A DNA stretch of 44,179 bases from Paraburkholderia guartelaensis (GTDB taxonomy: Bacteria; Pseudomonadota; Gammaproteobacteria; Burkholderiales; Burkholderiaceae): assembly GCF_004353905.1 (NCBI RefSeq), contig NZ_SMOD01000055.1, positions 1-44,179 on the forward strand, given 5' to 3'. The notes beneath the pieces are model-generated. The model was not told the origin of the DNA. It searched no databases and worked only from the letters and a program-made list of their open reading frames with translations. Below are positions 24,040-32,668 of the stretch, one piece after another (position 1 is the stretch's first letter; every line of letters begins with the position of its first letter). The position numbers and the translations under genes were made by a program.

Positions 24040-24999
24040 ATGCTGTCACACGCCGATGCTTTTTCCGACTGGCTGCTTGAAGATCTCGAACTGCACAGCA
24101 CGCTGTTTCATGTTGGCCAGTATTGCGGCGCCTGGCAGGCTTCCACGAGCGGCCATCGCCGTGCCAGTTTTCACGTCGTGCTGCATGGCCGCTGCTGGCT
24201 ACATCTGCCCGCGCAAGCCACGCGTCCTGCGCGCAGCGTGGCGCTCGCGGCCGGCGACGCCGTCTTCCTGCTAAACGACCAGCCTCACTGTCTCTCCCCC
24301 GACCCGCAACCGCCCGCGCCGGGACGCGAGAGTGCGCGCGCTGGCCAGATGACACCGCTCGATGCGCCAGGCCACGAAACGCCCGACAGCCTCGGCCTCG
24401 CCTGCGGCTTCTTCGAGTTCAAATCAGGGCTCGACGATCTCGTCCTTGGTCTGCTGCCGGATCACGTCATCGCGCGCCACGATCAGCCCACTCAACATGG
24501 CGCGCGCCAGATCTTCGAACTGATCCGCGCCGAAGCGCAACTCAACGCGCATGCGCCATCGCCGCTGATCGCGCGCCTGACCAGCCTCTTGTTCGTCTAC
24601 ACGCTACGCGCGCTCGATAGCAACGACGAACTCGCCCCTTGCTTCTGGGCGCTGCTGCGCCGTCCGGCGTTCGTGCCGCTCGTCGCGGCGATCGTCGCGA
24701 CGCCCGGTGAACGCTGGACCACTGCGAGCATGGCCGATTTCGTCCACATGTCGCGCGCGCGCTTTTGCAAGCAGTTTGCCGAACTCGCGGGACAGCCGCC
24801 CGCGCAATTCGTGACGCTCGTGCGCATGAAATTCGCGGCGTCGATGCTGAGCACCGGCGCGAGTACGCCCGATACTGCCGAGCAGGTGGGGTATCAATCG
24901 GAGTCGGCGTTCGCGCAGGCGTTCAAGCGCGTGACCGGTCTGCAGCCGGGCGCATGGCGGCGCACGGCTGGCGAGAGCGCGCGCGGCGCGCTGCACTGA
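24040..24999 (+). CDS. AraC-family transcriptional regulator
   Basis: A 319-residue regulator with a cupin-like N-terminal sensor domain (HRRASFHVVLHGRCWLHLP, ALAAGDAVFLLNDQPHCL) and two C-terminal helix-turn-helix motifs (WTTASMADFVHMSRARFCKQF and STPDTAEQVGYQSESAFAQAFKRVTGLQPGAWRR). It reads toward the carboxymuconolactone-decarboxylase/acyl-CoA-dehydrogenase/ABC operon that begins 117 bp downstream and is its most likely activator. The sensor type is common in regulators of oxidoreductase genes. Confidence 0.9.
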   Translation: MLSHADAFSDWLLEDLELHSTLFHVGQYCGAWQASTSGHRRASFHVVLHGRCWLHLPAQATRPARSVALAAGDAVFLLNDQPHCLSPDPQPPAPGRESARAGQMTPLDAPGHETPDSLGLACGFFEFKSGLDDLVLGLLPDHVIARHDQPTQHGARQIFELIRAEAQLNAHAPSPLIARLTSLLFVYTLRALDSNDELAPCFWALLRRPAFVPLVAAIVATPGERWTTASMADFVHMSRARFCKQFAELAGQPPAQFVTLVRMKFAASMLSTGASTPDTAEQVGYQSESAFAQAFKRVTGLQPGAWRRTAGESARGALH

Positions 25000-25116
25000 G
25001 CACCACACTGAGCGGTGCGAGACAAATCCGCATGATTCGCAGACGCGCGCGCATTGTCCGCCGCGGCACGCATCGTCACAATCGAACTCACTATTTCGAA
25101 TCCGTGAGGAACCGCC

Positions 25117-25683
25117 ATGAGCCGCCTGCCGTTACATACCGTCGAGAGCGCGCCTGAAGCAAGCCGTCCGTTTCTGGAGCGCTCGCAGGCCGCGAACGGC
25201 TTTCTGCCGAACCTTGTCGCCTCGCTCGCAAACGCGCCCGTCGCGCTCGAAACTTATCTGACCGTTGGCGAAATCAATGGCCGCAGCGGCCTCACGCTCG
25301 CCGAACGTGAAACCGTGCAAATCACGGCTGCCGCCATACACGGCTGCGGCTTCTGTGTCGCCGGCCATACGGCCGTCGCACTCAAGAAAGCGCAATTGCC
25401 ATCGACCATCGTCGATGCGCTGCGCGATGGCGTGACGAGCGGCGATGCACGCCTCGATGCCGTTGCCGAGCTCACACGCGACGTGATAGCCACGCGCGGC
25501 GCAGTCGCCGACACGTCGCTCGCCGCGTTCCGCGCGGCGGGTTTCAGCGACGCCAACGCGCTCGAAGTCGTGCTAGGCGTGAGTCTCGCCACACTTTGCA
25601 ACTTCGCGAACAACCTCGCGCAAAACGAACTCAATCCGCAACTGTCCGCGTTTCGCTGGGAAGCGCACGCGCGCGTGGCATGA
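25117..25683 (+). CDS. Carboxymuconolactone decarboxylase/AhpD-family protein
   Basis: A 188-residue protein of the CMD/AhpD superfamily. The redox motif is HGCGFCVAGH (about residues 74-83), with the CxxC and following His typical of peroxidase-like members; the preceding ERETVQITAA helix is also characteristic. GAGGAACC sits before ATG 25117. It overlaps the next gene by 4 bases (ATGA). Members beside flavoenzymes are often predicted to detoxify peroxides or handle organic acids; the substrate is not evident. Confidence 0.85.
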   Translation: MSRLPLHTVESAPEASRPFLERSQAANGFLPNLVASLANAPVALETYLTVGEINGRSGLTLAERETVQITAAAIHGCGFCVAGHTAVALKKAQLPSTIVDALRDGVTSGDARLDAVAELTRDVIATRGAVADTSLAAFRAAGFSDANALEVVLGVSLATLCNFANNLAQNELNPQLSAFRWEAHARVA

Positions 25684-26783
25684 TGCTCGCGCGCCGCCAC
25701 GCTCTGCCATCCGTACTCGCGACATGGCTCGACGCGCACGCCGAGGCCATTGACACGAGCGCCGCCCACGCGAGCGAGATCGTGCCGCGTCTCTCGCGCG
25801 CGGGTCTCTTTCGCGTCGGCGTGGCGAGTTCGCTTGGTGGCAGCGGCGGCACCACCGTTGATGCCATCGAGGCGATCGCGGTGGTCGCGCAGCACTCGCT
25901 CGCGAGCGCGTTCGTGTTCTGGGGCCAGCGCACGTTCATCGAATATCTGCTGCAAAGCGACAACGAAGCATTGCGTGCACGCTGGCTGCCCGCGCTGCTC
26001 ACCGGCGAGCATGCAGGCGCGACGGGCCTTTCGAATGCCATGAAGTACCTGTCCGCCATCGAGCCGCTACAGATGCGTGCGTCGGCCCGCGACGCACAAG
26101 CTACGCGCTTCACACTCGACGGTGCGTTGCCCTGGATCACCAATTTGCGCCGCGAAGGCTTCGTAGTGGCAGCCGCGTTCGATCGTCACGACGGCGCGCC
26201 GCCCGCAATCTTCGCCATACCGCACAACGCGCCCGGCGTCACACGCAGCGACGATCTCGACCTGATCGCGCTGCGCGGCAGCAACACTGCGGCGCTCACA
26301 CTCACGGACACCGAACTCGACGCAGGCTCGCTGATCGATGTCGATGCGCGTGCTTTCCTCGTCCGCGCACGGCCAGCTTTTCTGGGTCTGCAATGCGGCA
26401 TGTCCATCGGCCTCGCTCGCCGTTCGCTCGACGCCGTGGCACTCAGCAGTCCTGCCGTGCGCGCCGCGCTTGACGATGACGCAAACGCCTTGCGCAATGA
26501 ACTTGACGGGTTGAGCGCGCGTCTCTACGAAGGCGTCACAAGCGGCGCGTTTGTCGCCCAACCGGCTGCGCAGTTCGAATTGCGTATCGCGCTCGCGGTC
26601 GTCGTCGATGCCGCCGTGAGGCTCGACGTTCAGGCAGCCGGCGGGCGTGGCTACCTGCGCTCGAGCAGCACGTCCGGCACCGCGCGCCGCACTCGTGAAG
26701 CCGCGTTCGTCCCGATCGTCACGCCGAGCATCGTGCAACTAAAGCACCAGCTCGCGCAGGCCCGGCGCTGCGAGGCCGCATGA
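25680..26783 (+). CDS. Acyl-CoA-dehydrogenase-like flavoprotein
   Basis: A 367-residue protein with the acyl-CoA dehydrogenase fold: helical N-terminal part (IVPRLSRAGLFRVGV, GTTVDAIEAIAVVAQHSLASAFVFWGQ), the beta domain with ATRFTLDGALPWITN, and the C-terminal bundle ending QAAGGRGYLRSSS and REAAFVPIVTPS. It begins in a 4-base overlap with the CMD gene and ends in another with the ATPase gene. Such enzymes next to sulfonate/nitrate-type importers may be dehydrogenases or reduced-flavin monooxygenases (DszC/SfnB type). No electron-transfer partner is present here. Confidence 0.8.
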   Translation: MMLARRHALPSVLATWLDAHAEAIDTSAAHASEIVPRLSRAGLFRVGVASSLGGSGGTTVDAIEAIAVVAQHSLASAFVFWGQRTFIEYLLQSDNEALRARWLPALLTGEHAGATGLSNAMKYLSAIEPLQMRASARDAQATRFTLDGALPWITNLRREGFVVAAAFDRHDGAPPAIFAIPHNAPGVTRSDDLDLIALRGSNTAALTLTDTELDAGSLIDVDARAFLVRARPAFLGLQCGMSIGLARRSLDAVALSSPAVRAALDDDANALRNELDGLSARLYEGVTSGAFVAQPAAQFELRIALAVVVDAAVRLDVQAAGGRGYLRSSSTSGTARRTREAAFVPIVTPSIVQLKHQLAQARRCEAA

Positions 26784-27604
26784 GCACCGTCGTTCACGTT
26801 CGAGGCGCCGACGCATTTCCGGCCGAGCACGCCGGGCACTCGCCGCGGATCGAGCTTCGCGGCATCGGGTTGCGCCGCGAGGAACGCTGCATCCTCGACG
26901 GCGTCGATCTCGCCGTGCGTGCGGGTGAGATCGTCTCGATCCTCGGCGCGAGTGGCGCCGGCAAATCCACGCTGCTGCGCATTGCTGCCGGACTGATCGC
27001 GCCGCATGCGGGCGACGTGCGCGTGGACGGCTCCCCCCTGACGACCACTCGCGCCGATGTCGCTCTGGCGTTTCAAGACCCCTGCCTCTTGCCGTGGCTC
27101 TCGGTTGAACGCAATGTGGCGTTCGGTCTTGGCTTCCGGCGCCAGCCGCAGCTCGCACGCAGTGAGCGCGAAGCGCGCGTGACTGCCGCCCTGCGAGCCG
27201 TCGGCCTCACTCATGCGGCTCGGCTCGCGCCACGCCAGTTGTCAGGCGGAATGGCGCAGCGCGCCGCCCTCGCTCGCGCGCTCGCGCGCGAGCCGCGCAC
27301 GCTGCTCCTCGACGAGCCGTTCGGCGCGCTTGACGAACTCACGCGCGCCGACATGCAGCGCTTGCTCGTGCGCGTCGTGCACGACACGCAAGCGGCCACG
27401 CTGCTCGTCACCCACGACATCGACGAAGCGCTGCTGGTGTCCAATCGCGTGACCGTGCTGGGACGGCGCGGCATCGCGCTCGATCTGCCCATCAGCCTTC
27501 CCACGCCGCGCGAGGCGCACGTCGAGGCGCTAGGCGCCCTGCGTGTGCGCCTCGTCACCGCGCTGCGCGAGACGGTGGCGGACAGGACAGCGGCCGCCGC
27601 GTGA
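26780..27604 (+). CDS. ABC importer ATPase (SsuB/TauB/NrtD type)
   Basis: A 274-residue ABC ATPase. Walker A is GASGAGKST, the Q-loop LAFQDPCLLPW, signature LSGGMAQR, Walker B TLLLDEPFGALDE and switch His in LVTHDIDEAL. The LPWLSVERNVAFGL segment is the hallmark of the nitrate/sulfonate/taurine group. It powers the permease encoded by the last gene of the operon. Confidence 0.93.
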   Translation: MSTVVHVRGADAFPAEHAGHSPRIELRGIGLRREERCILDGVDLAVRAGEIVSILGASGAGKSTLLRIAAGLIAPHAGDVRVDGSPLTTTRADVALAFQDPCLLPWLSVERNVAFGLGFRRQPQLARSEREARVTAALRAVGLTHAARLAPRQLSGGMAQRAALARALAREPRTLLLDEPFGALDELTRADMQRLLVRVVHDTQAATLLVTHDIDEALLVSNRVTVLGRRGIALDLPISLPTPREAHVEALGALRVRLVTALRETVADRTAAAA

Positions 27605-27656
27605 CGGACGCGCCCACTTCGCAATCGACAATTCATTACACGAGGACGACCGCCAT

Positions 27657-28847
27657 ATGTGCCAGCTTCCGATGACCCGCCGCGAGTGGCTCAAGCTCGC
27701 ATCGCTCTTTACCGTCGCGGGCGCCGCGCCGATGCTCGACGCACTGAACGCGCGCGCGGCCACCGAAGCGGACGCGCCGCTGCGCATCGGCTACCTGCCC
27801 ATCACCGACGCGGCGCCACTGCTGGTCGCACATAACAACGGGTACTTCGAGCAAGCGGGCCTCGCGGTCGAGAAGCCCACGCTGCTACGCAGCTGGGCGC
27901 AGCTTGTCGAAGCGTTTCTCTCCGGGCAGGTCAACGTCGTGCATTTGCTCGCGCCCATGACGATCTGGGCGCGCTATGGCAGCCGCGCGCCCGCGAAGGT
28001 GGTGGCATGGAATCACGTCAACGGCTCCGCGCTCACGGTCGCCCCGGAGATCGGCAAGGTCGCAGACCTCGGCGGCAAGTCGGTCGCCGTGCCATTCTGG
28101 TATTCCATTCACAACGTCGTCGTGCAGGACATGCTGCGCGCGCAAGGCCTCACGCCCGTGCTCGGCAAGGACGGCACGCTCAAGCCCAACGAGGTGCGCC
28201 TCGTCGTGATGGCGCCCGCCGACATGCCGCCCGCACTGGCCGCGAAACAGATCGCTGGCTTTATCGTCGCCGAGCCGTTCAATGCGGCGGCGGAGGCGCT
28301 CAAGGTCGGCAAGGTGCTGCGCTTCACGGGGGACGTCTGGCGCGATCACGCGTGCTGCGTGGTCTTCATGCACGAGCGCGACCTGAACGGGCGGCCCGCG
28401 TGGTCGCAGAAGGTCGTCGATTCGATCGTGCAGGCACAGGTCTGGACGCGTGAGCATCCGCAGGAAGCCGCGCAATTGCTTTCGAAGAGCGGTGCAAATC
28501 ATTACACGCCGCATGCGGCCGGCATCCTGCAAAGTGTACTCGCACCCTCGCCTGCCGATGAGGCGCGCTACCTTGCCGACCGCGCCATCGTGCACGGCGA
28601 CTGGCATGAGAAGCGGATCGACTTTCAGCCCTATCCCTACCCGGCTTTTACGGAGGAGCTCGTTCGGCGCCTCAAGACCACGCAGGTCGAAGGCAACGCA
28701 CAGTTCATCACGGCGCTCGATCCAGCTTTCGTCGCGCGTGACCTGGTCGATGACCGCTTCGTGAAGAAGAGCATCGCAGCGGCAGGCGGCATGAAGGCGT
28801 TCGGCTTGCCCGACTCCTACGCCCGCTCGGAGAGCATAATTGTCTAG
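27657..28847 (+). CDS. ABC importer substrate-binding protein (NMT1/NrtA-like)
   Basis: A 396-residue binding protein. The N terminus TRREWLKLASLFTVAGAAP reads as a twin-arginine-type signal. The mature part has the NMT1/SsuA fold: LRIGYLPITDAAPLLVAHNNGYFEQAGLAVEKPTL, LAPMTIWARYGSRAP, then IAGFIVAEPFNAAA and the DHACCVVFMHE strand. These features are nearer to NrtA/CmpA-type than to SsuA. ATG 27657 has AGGA upstream; longer open sequence overlaps the ATPase gene. The ligand is unknown; a nitrate-, nitrile- or sulfonate-like small molecule is possible. Confidence 0.88.
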   Translation: MCQLPMTRREWLKLASLFTVAGAAPMLDALNARAATEADAPLRIGYLPITDAAPLLVAHNNGYFEQAGLAVEKPTLLRSWAQLVEAFLSGQVNVVHLLAPMTIWARYGSRAPAKVVAWNHVNGSALTVAPEIGKVADLGGKSVAVPFWYSIHNVVVQDMLRAQGLTPVLGKDGTLKPNEVRLVVMAPADMPPALAAKQIAGFIVAEPFNAAAEALKVGKVLRFTGDVWRDHACCVVFMHERDLNGRPAWSQKVVDSIVQAQVWTREHPQEAAQLLSKSGANHYTPHAAGILQSVLAPSPADEARYLADRAIVHGDWHEKRIDFQPYPYPAFTEELVRRLKTTQVEGNAQFITALDPAFVARDLVDDRFVKKSIAAAGGMKAFGLPDSYARSESIIV

Positions 28848-29658
28848 CCTGCCCGCCCGCACGGAACTTTCCAGCAAGCAATCGCGCGGGCGAAACAGCA
28901 TGCCCGCGCGCGCCGCGCTCGGCGTGCTGGGTCTCGCCGCAATTGTGGCGTTATGGTGGCTAGCAGTAGCCGCGCTCGCGCGCCACAATGCGCTCGCCGC
29001 CCAATTCGGCCCACTTGCCGCATGGCAAGCACTTCCGGATCTGATCAGCGAAGACCGGTTGACTGTGCACATCTGCGCGAGCCTGCGGCGCATCGGCGTG
29101 GGTCTCGCATGCGCGATCGCACTCGGCGTGCCGCTCGGCTTCGTGATCGGGCGCATCAGGGCGATCGAAGCCGCGCTTTCGCCTGCGCTGCAATTCTTGC
29201 GGATGATCTCGCCGCTCTCGTGGATGCCGATCGCTGTCATGTCGCTTGGCGTCGGCGATCCGCCCGTCTACTTTTTGCTCGCGTTCGCCGCCATCTGGCC
29301 CATCGTCATGAGCACCGCGGCGGGCGTGCAGCATATCGATACGCGCTGGGTGCAGCTTGGCGAGAGTCTCGCCGCAACGCACGCCGAAATGATCTGGCAT
29401 GTCTATGTACCGGGCATAGCCGCACACGTCCTGACCGGCGTGCGACTCGCGGTCGGCGTGCTGTGGATCGTACTCGTGCCCGCCGAAATGCTCGGTGTGA
29501 GTTCGGGCCTCGGCTATCTGATCCTCGATACGCGCGACCGGCTCGCGTACCCGGAACTCGTAGCCGTTGTCCTCGTCATCGGTGCACTGGGCTTTACGAT
29601 TGACTACGCGGCGCGTAGCCTTTATCACCGCTTCGGTGCGCAGCCAATGCAGGACTAA
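28840..29658 (+). CDS. ABC importer permease (SsuC/NrtB type)
   Basis: A 272-residue permease with about six membrane helices and the family's EAA loop (GESLAATHAEMIWHVYVPGIAAHVLTGVRLAVG). The start TTG 28840 overlaps the end of the binding-protein gene and has GGAGAG six bases upstream. It is the last gene of the operon and faces the mutase gene end-to-end, 72 bp apart. Confidence 0.92.
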   Translation: MSSLPARTELSSKQSRGRNSMPARAALGVLGLAAIVALWWLAVAALARHNALAAQFGPLAAWQALPDLISEDRLTVHICASLRRIGVGLACAIALGVPLGFVIGRIRAIEAALSPALQFLRMISPLSWMPIAVMSLGVGDPPVYFLLAFAAIWPIVMSTAAGVQHIDTRWVQLGESLAATHAEMIWHVYVPGIAAHVLTGVRLAVGVLWIVLVPAEMLGVSSGLGYLILDTRDRLAYPELVAVVLVIGALGFTIDYAARSLYHRFGAQPMQD

Positions 29659-29730
29659 TGCACGTCGCTTCGGATGTTCAACGCCGCTTTCGCGCCGAGG
29701 GGCATGCCACAGGAGACGTGCTCGGCGGCC

Positions 29731-31794
29731 TCAAGCAGGCGCGTTAGTCTCGTGTCTCATTACGCTTAACAGCTTGCGCACGATGCTCTCGAGTGGCGTG
29801 TCCGGGCCGAATTGCGCGGCCACGCCATGCGCAACGAGCCGCGCATGATCCGCGCGCGGGACAATCCCGCCCACGACGACTGGCGCATCGATATGAATCG
29901 CGCGCAGTGCGTCGATCAGCGCTGGAACGAGGCTCAGATGCGCGCCCGCGAGGGTCGAGACGCCGACGATGTCGGGCGAGCGCGAGGTCGCCCATTGCGC
30001 GGCCTGTCCGGGTGTCACAAAGAGCGGACCAATCTCCGTCTCGAAGCCTGCGTCGGCGAGCGCGGCGGCCACCACGCGCACGCCACGATCATGGCCGTCC
30101 TGGCCGAGCTTGAGCAGGACGATGCGAGGCGCGCGGCCGCGCGATCGCCGCCACTTTGCTACGCCGTCCTTCGCTGCCTCCCAGGCGGCATCGCCTGCAC
30201 GAGCACGCGCCCAGGCGCGCCGGTCCGCTCGTACCGGCGCGCTCCAGCGCGGCCAAACCTGTTCGAGCGCCGATGTGCATTCGCCGACCGTTGCGCGCGC
30301 TCGCATTGCGTCGATTGTCGCCGCGAGCAGATTGCCCTCGCCGCTTCTCGCGACCTCCGCGAGCCGCTCGAGCGTGGCGCGCACTCGCTGTGGATCGCGA
30401 CTCGCACGCAGCCGCCGGAGCCTGTCGGCCTGAAGCGAGCGCATCTTCCGTGCATCGACATCGAGGCTTTCGCTTTCGTCGTCGTGCGGCACCCGGAAGC
30501 GATTGACACCGATGACCGCGCGTTCACCTGAATCAGTCTGCGCCTGAATCCGCGCCGCACCCTTGTGCACGCGCGCCTCGACCCAGCCCGACTCGATGGC
30601 CGCTATCACGCCACCTTGCGCGGCGATTTGCGCGAGCATCTCGCGCACCGCCTCGACGGTGCGCGCCGTGAGCACTTCCATCAGATACGAGCCTGCCCAG
30701 GGGTCAACTACGTCGCACAGCCCCATCTCGTGCTGCAGGATCAATTGCGTGTCGCGCGCAAGCGCCGCTGCGTCCTCACCAGGCAACGAAAGCGCCTCGT
30801 CCCACGCGTTCGTATGCAGCGATTGCGTGCCGCCGAACACCGCGGCCATCGCCTCGACGGTGGTACGTACGATGTTGTTCTGCGCGCGCCGCGCAGTCAG
30901 CGTCGAACCGGCAGTCTGGCAATGCATGCGCAACTGCATGGCACGCGGATCTCGCGCGCCGAACGAGCGTGCGAGTTCGGCCCACAGCACGCGCGCGGCG
31001 CGCAGCTTGGCAATTTCGCCGAAGAAGTCGCGCCCCGCTGCGAAGAAGAAGCTCAACCGGCGGCAAACGCGATCGACATCGACGCCGAACCCGATCAGCC
31101 GCCGCACATACTCGCTCGCATTCGCGAGCGCGAGGGCAAGTTCGAGCACGCCGTCCGCGCCGGCTTCCTGGATGTGGTAGCCGGAAATCGACATCGCATT
31201 GAAATGCGGCATGTGCTCCAGCACGTAACGAACGACGTCCGTCGCGATCCGCATCGAAGGCTCGGGCGCAAAGATGTAGGTGTTGCGCACCATGAATTCC
31301 TTGAGGATGTCGTTCTGGATAGTGCCCCGCAATTGCGCCGCGTCGACGCCAGCCTCCTGCGCCGCGACGATGTATGCCGCAAGCACCGGCAGCACCGCGC
31401 CGCTCATTGTCATGGAAACGGAAACGCGGTCGAGCGCAACGCCTTCGAACAGACGTGCCATGTCTTCCACGGAATCGATGGCGACACCGGCCACGCCCAC
31501 GTCCGCAGCAATATCTGCATGATCGGAGTCATAGCCACGATGAGTCGGCAAGTCGAAGGCGACCGAAAGCCCCACGGCGCCCGCCTCCAGCGCGCGCCGG
31601 TACGCGAGATTCGATACGGCGGCGTCAGCGCGACCCGAGTATTGCCGGATCGTCCACGGACGCTCGGTGTACATGGTCGCGTGCACGCCACGTATATACG
31701 GATACTCGCCCGGCCGCGCGTCGAGCCACGGCACGCCTTCGAGGTCGGCCGCGGTGTAGAGCGGCTTGCGCGGCAAGGGCATCGTGTCATTCAT
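29731..31794 (-). CDS. Coenzyme B12-dependent methylmalonyl-CoA mutase, single chain
   Basis: A 687-residue mutase carrying both domains. The TIM barrel shows RPWTIRQYSG (the Tyr that from memory separates methylmalonyl-CoA from isobutyryl-CoA mutases), AFDLPTHRGYDSDH, GTIQNDILKEFMVRNTYIF, PSMRI, MSISGYHIQEAGA, RMHCQTAGSTLT and GGTQSLHTNAWDEA. The C-terminal cobalamin domain has LGQDGHDRG, whose His is the lower cobalt ligand, and GPLFVTPGQAA. It interconverts succinyl-CoA and (R)-methylmalonyl-CoA. It is the last gene of the Nit1C operon, overlapping the LnmK-like gene by 8 bases. No GTPase chaperone (MeaB) or epimerase is nearby, so it looks dedicated to this cluster. Confidence 0.9.
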   Translation of the reverse strand: MNDTMPLPRKPLYTAADLEGVPWLDARPGEYPYIRGVHATMYTERPWTIRQYSGRADAAVSNLAYRRALEAGAVGLSVAFDLPTHRGYDSDHADIAADVGVAGVAIDSVEDMARLFEGVALDRVSVSMTMSGAVLPVLAAYIVAAQEAGVDAAQLRGTIQNDILKEFMVRNTYIFAPEPSMRIATDVVRYVLEHMPHFNAMSISGYHIQEAGADGVLELALALANASEYVRRLIGFGVDVDRVCRRLSFFFAAGRDFFGEIAKLRAARVLWAELARSFGARDPRAMQLRMHCQTAGSTLTARRAQNNIVRTTVEAMAAVFGGTQSLHTNAWDEALSLPGEDAAALARDTQLILQHEMGLCDVVDPWAGSYLMEVLTARTVEAVREMLAQIAAQGGVIAAIESGWVEARVHKGAARIQAQTDSGERAVIGVNRFRVPHDDESESLDVDARKMRSLQADRLRRLRASRDPQRVRATLERLAEVARSGEGNLLAATIDAMRARATVGECTSALEQVWPRWSAPVRADRRAWARARAGDAAWEAAKDGVAKWRRSRGRAPRIVLLKLGQDGHDRGVRVVAAALADAGFETEIGPLFVTPGQAAQWATSRSPDIVGVSTLAGAHLSLVPALIDALRAIHIDAPVVVGGIVPRADHARLVAHGVAAQFGPDTPLESIVRKLLSVMRHETNAPA

Positions 31795-32668
31795 GCGACC
31801 ACCGTTTGTGCGTAACGACATCGGCAATGCGCACGCCGTCCGCCGCGCGCGCTATCGAGCACCAGTGCGAAAGGCCGCCGTGACTGGTGTGACGCGCTCC
31901 AAATGAAAGCATCAGGCGATCGCCCAAGTTTGCGTTGCCGTAGAAGGCCATATCGCGTTCGACGAGACACGGTGGCGCAGAATTCGACGCCGAGCGCCAG
32001 TGCCATTCGGCGCGCTCGACCATCGACTGAAAGCTCGCGAAATAAAGGAGATGCGCGCCGTTGAAATCGAGCGACGGGCACGGCAGGTACTCGACAATAT
32101 GCTGCGCGGCGTGTTCCGCCCGGTCGAGCCGGCCATGACGCGTCCACTCGCCGGTACGAAAGCGCTTCGCCTGGCCGGCGAGGTCTGCCGCCGCAGCCGG
32201 TGTTGCACGCGGTGGCGCGCCACCGAACATCGCTCTGCATACCGAACGGTTGTCGCCACTGCGCTCGCGGCGAACAAACGTGGAGATCATCTCCACGCTT
32301 GCGATGGCACTCTCCGGCGTGAACACGCGAAAGACGCCAAAATGCCGCGCGAGCGCGATGCGTTGCACGTCGGCTTCGATCGCGAAGCGCTGATGCTCGC
32401 CGACCTCTTCGAGTCGCGCCTCGCGCACGCGGATCGCCGTGAACGCGGCATACGACTTTTGCCCTTCGTCGTCGTAGAAGTCCGGTGAGGCGAGACCTGC
32501 CTGCTGCGCAAGCGCGTTCCAGTGCAATTGCCCGCAGGTGCGCAGAAGCCACTGCTCCGAGAGGCCCGCGAAGGCCAGCTCGGGCATGCCGGCGACGTAC
32601 TGCGTGCGGGACGCGCCCTGTGTTTGCGAGCGCGCAGGTGCACGCGCCTTCTCAGGCCGCGCGCGCAT
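31787..32668 (-). CDS. LnmK-like (Pnap_2097-type) double-hotdog biosynthesis protein
   Basis: A 293-residue protein resembling the family related to LnmK, the bifunctional methylmalonyl-CoA decarboxylase/acyltransferase of leinamycin biosynthesis; the match is from memory of segments such as MPELAFAGLSEQWLLRTCGQLHW and SYAAFTAIRVREARLEEVGEHQRF. Two hotdog-like halves are suggested, the second with FNGAHLLYFASFQSMVERAEW. ATG 32668 overlaps the end of the flavoprotein gene by 17 bases, and the 3' end overlaps the mutase start. The mutase next door would supply methylmalonyl-CoA, an attractive substrate link. No acyl-carrier protein gene was seen. Confidence 0.65.
   Translation of the reverse strand: MRARPEKARAPARSQTQGASRTQYVAGMPELAFAGLSEQWLLRTCGQLHWNALAQQAGLASPDFYDDEGQKSYAAFTAIRVREARLEEVGEHQRFAIEADVQRIALARHFGVFRVFTPESAIASVEMISTFVRRERSGDNRSVCRAMFGGAPPRATPAAAADLAGQAKRFRTGEWTRHGRLDRAEHAAQHIVEYLPCPSLDFNGAHLLYFASFQSMVERAEWHWRSASNSAPPCLVERDMAFYGNANLGDRLMLSFGARHTSHGGLSHWCSIARAADGVRIADVVTHKRWSHE

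Noticed and set aside
27885..29240. 451-codon minus-strand frame opposite the importer genes
   Set aside because: Arg/His/Asp-rich shadow of two well-recognised transporter genes.
30565..31815. 416-codon plus-strand frame opposite the mutase
   Set aside because: Shadow of a gene with complete methylmalonyl-CoA mutase motifs.
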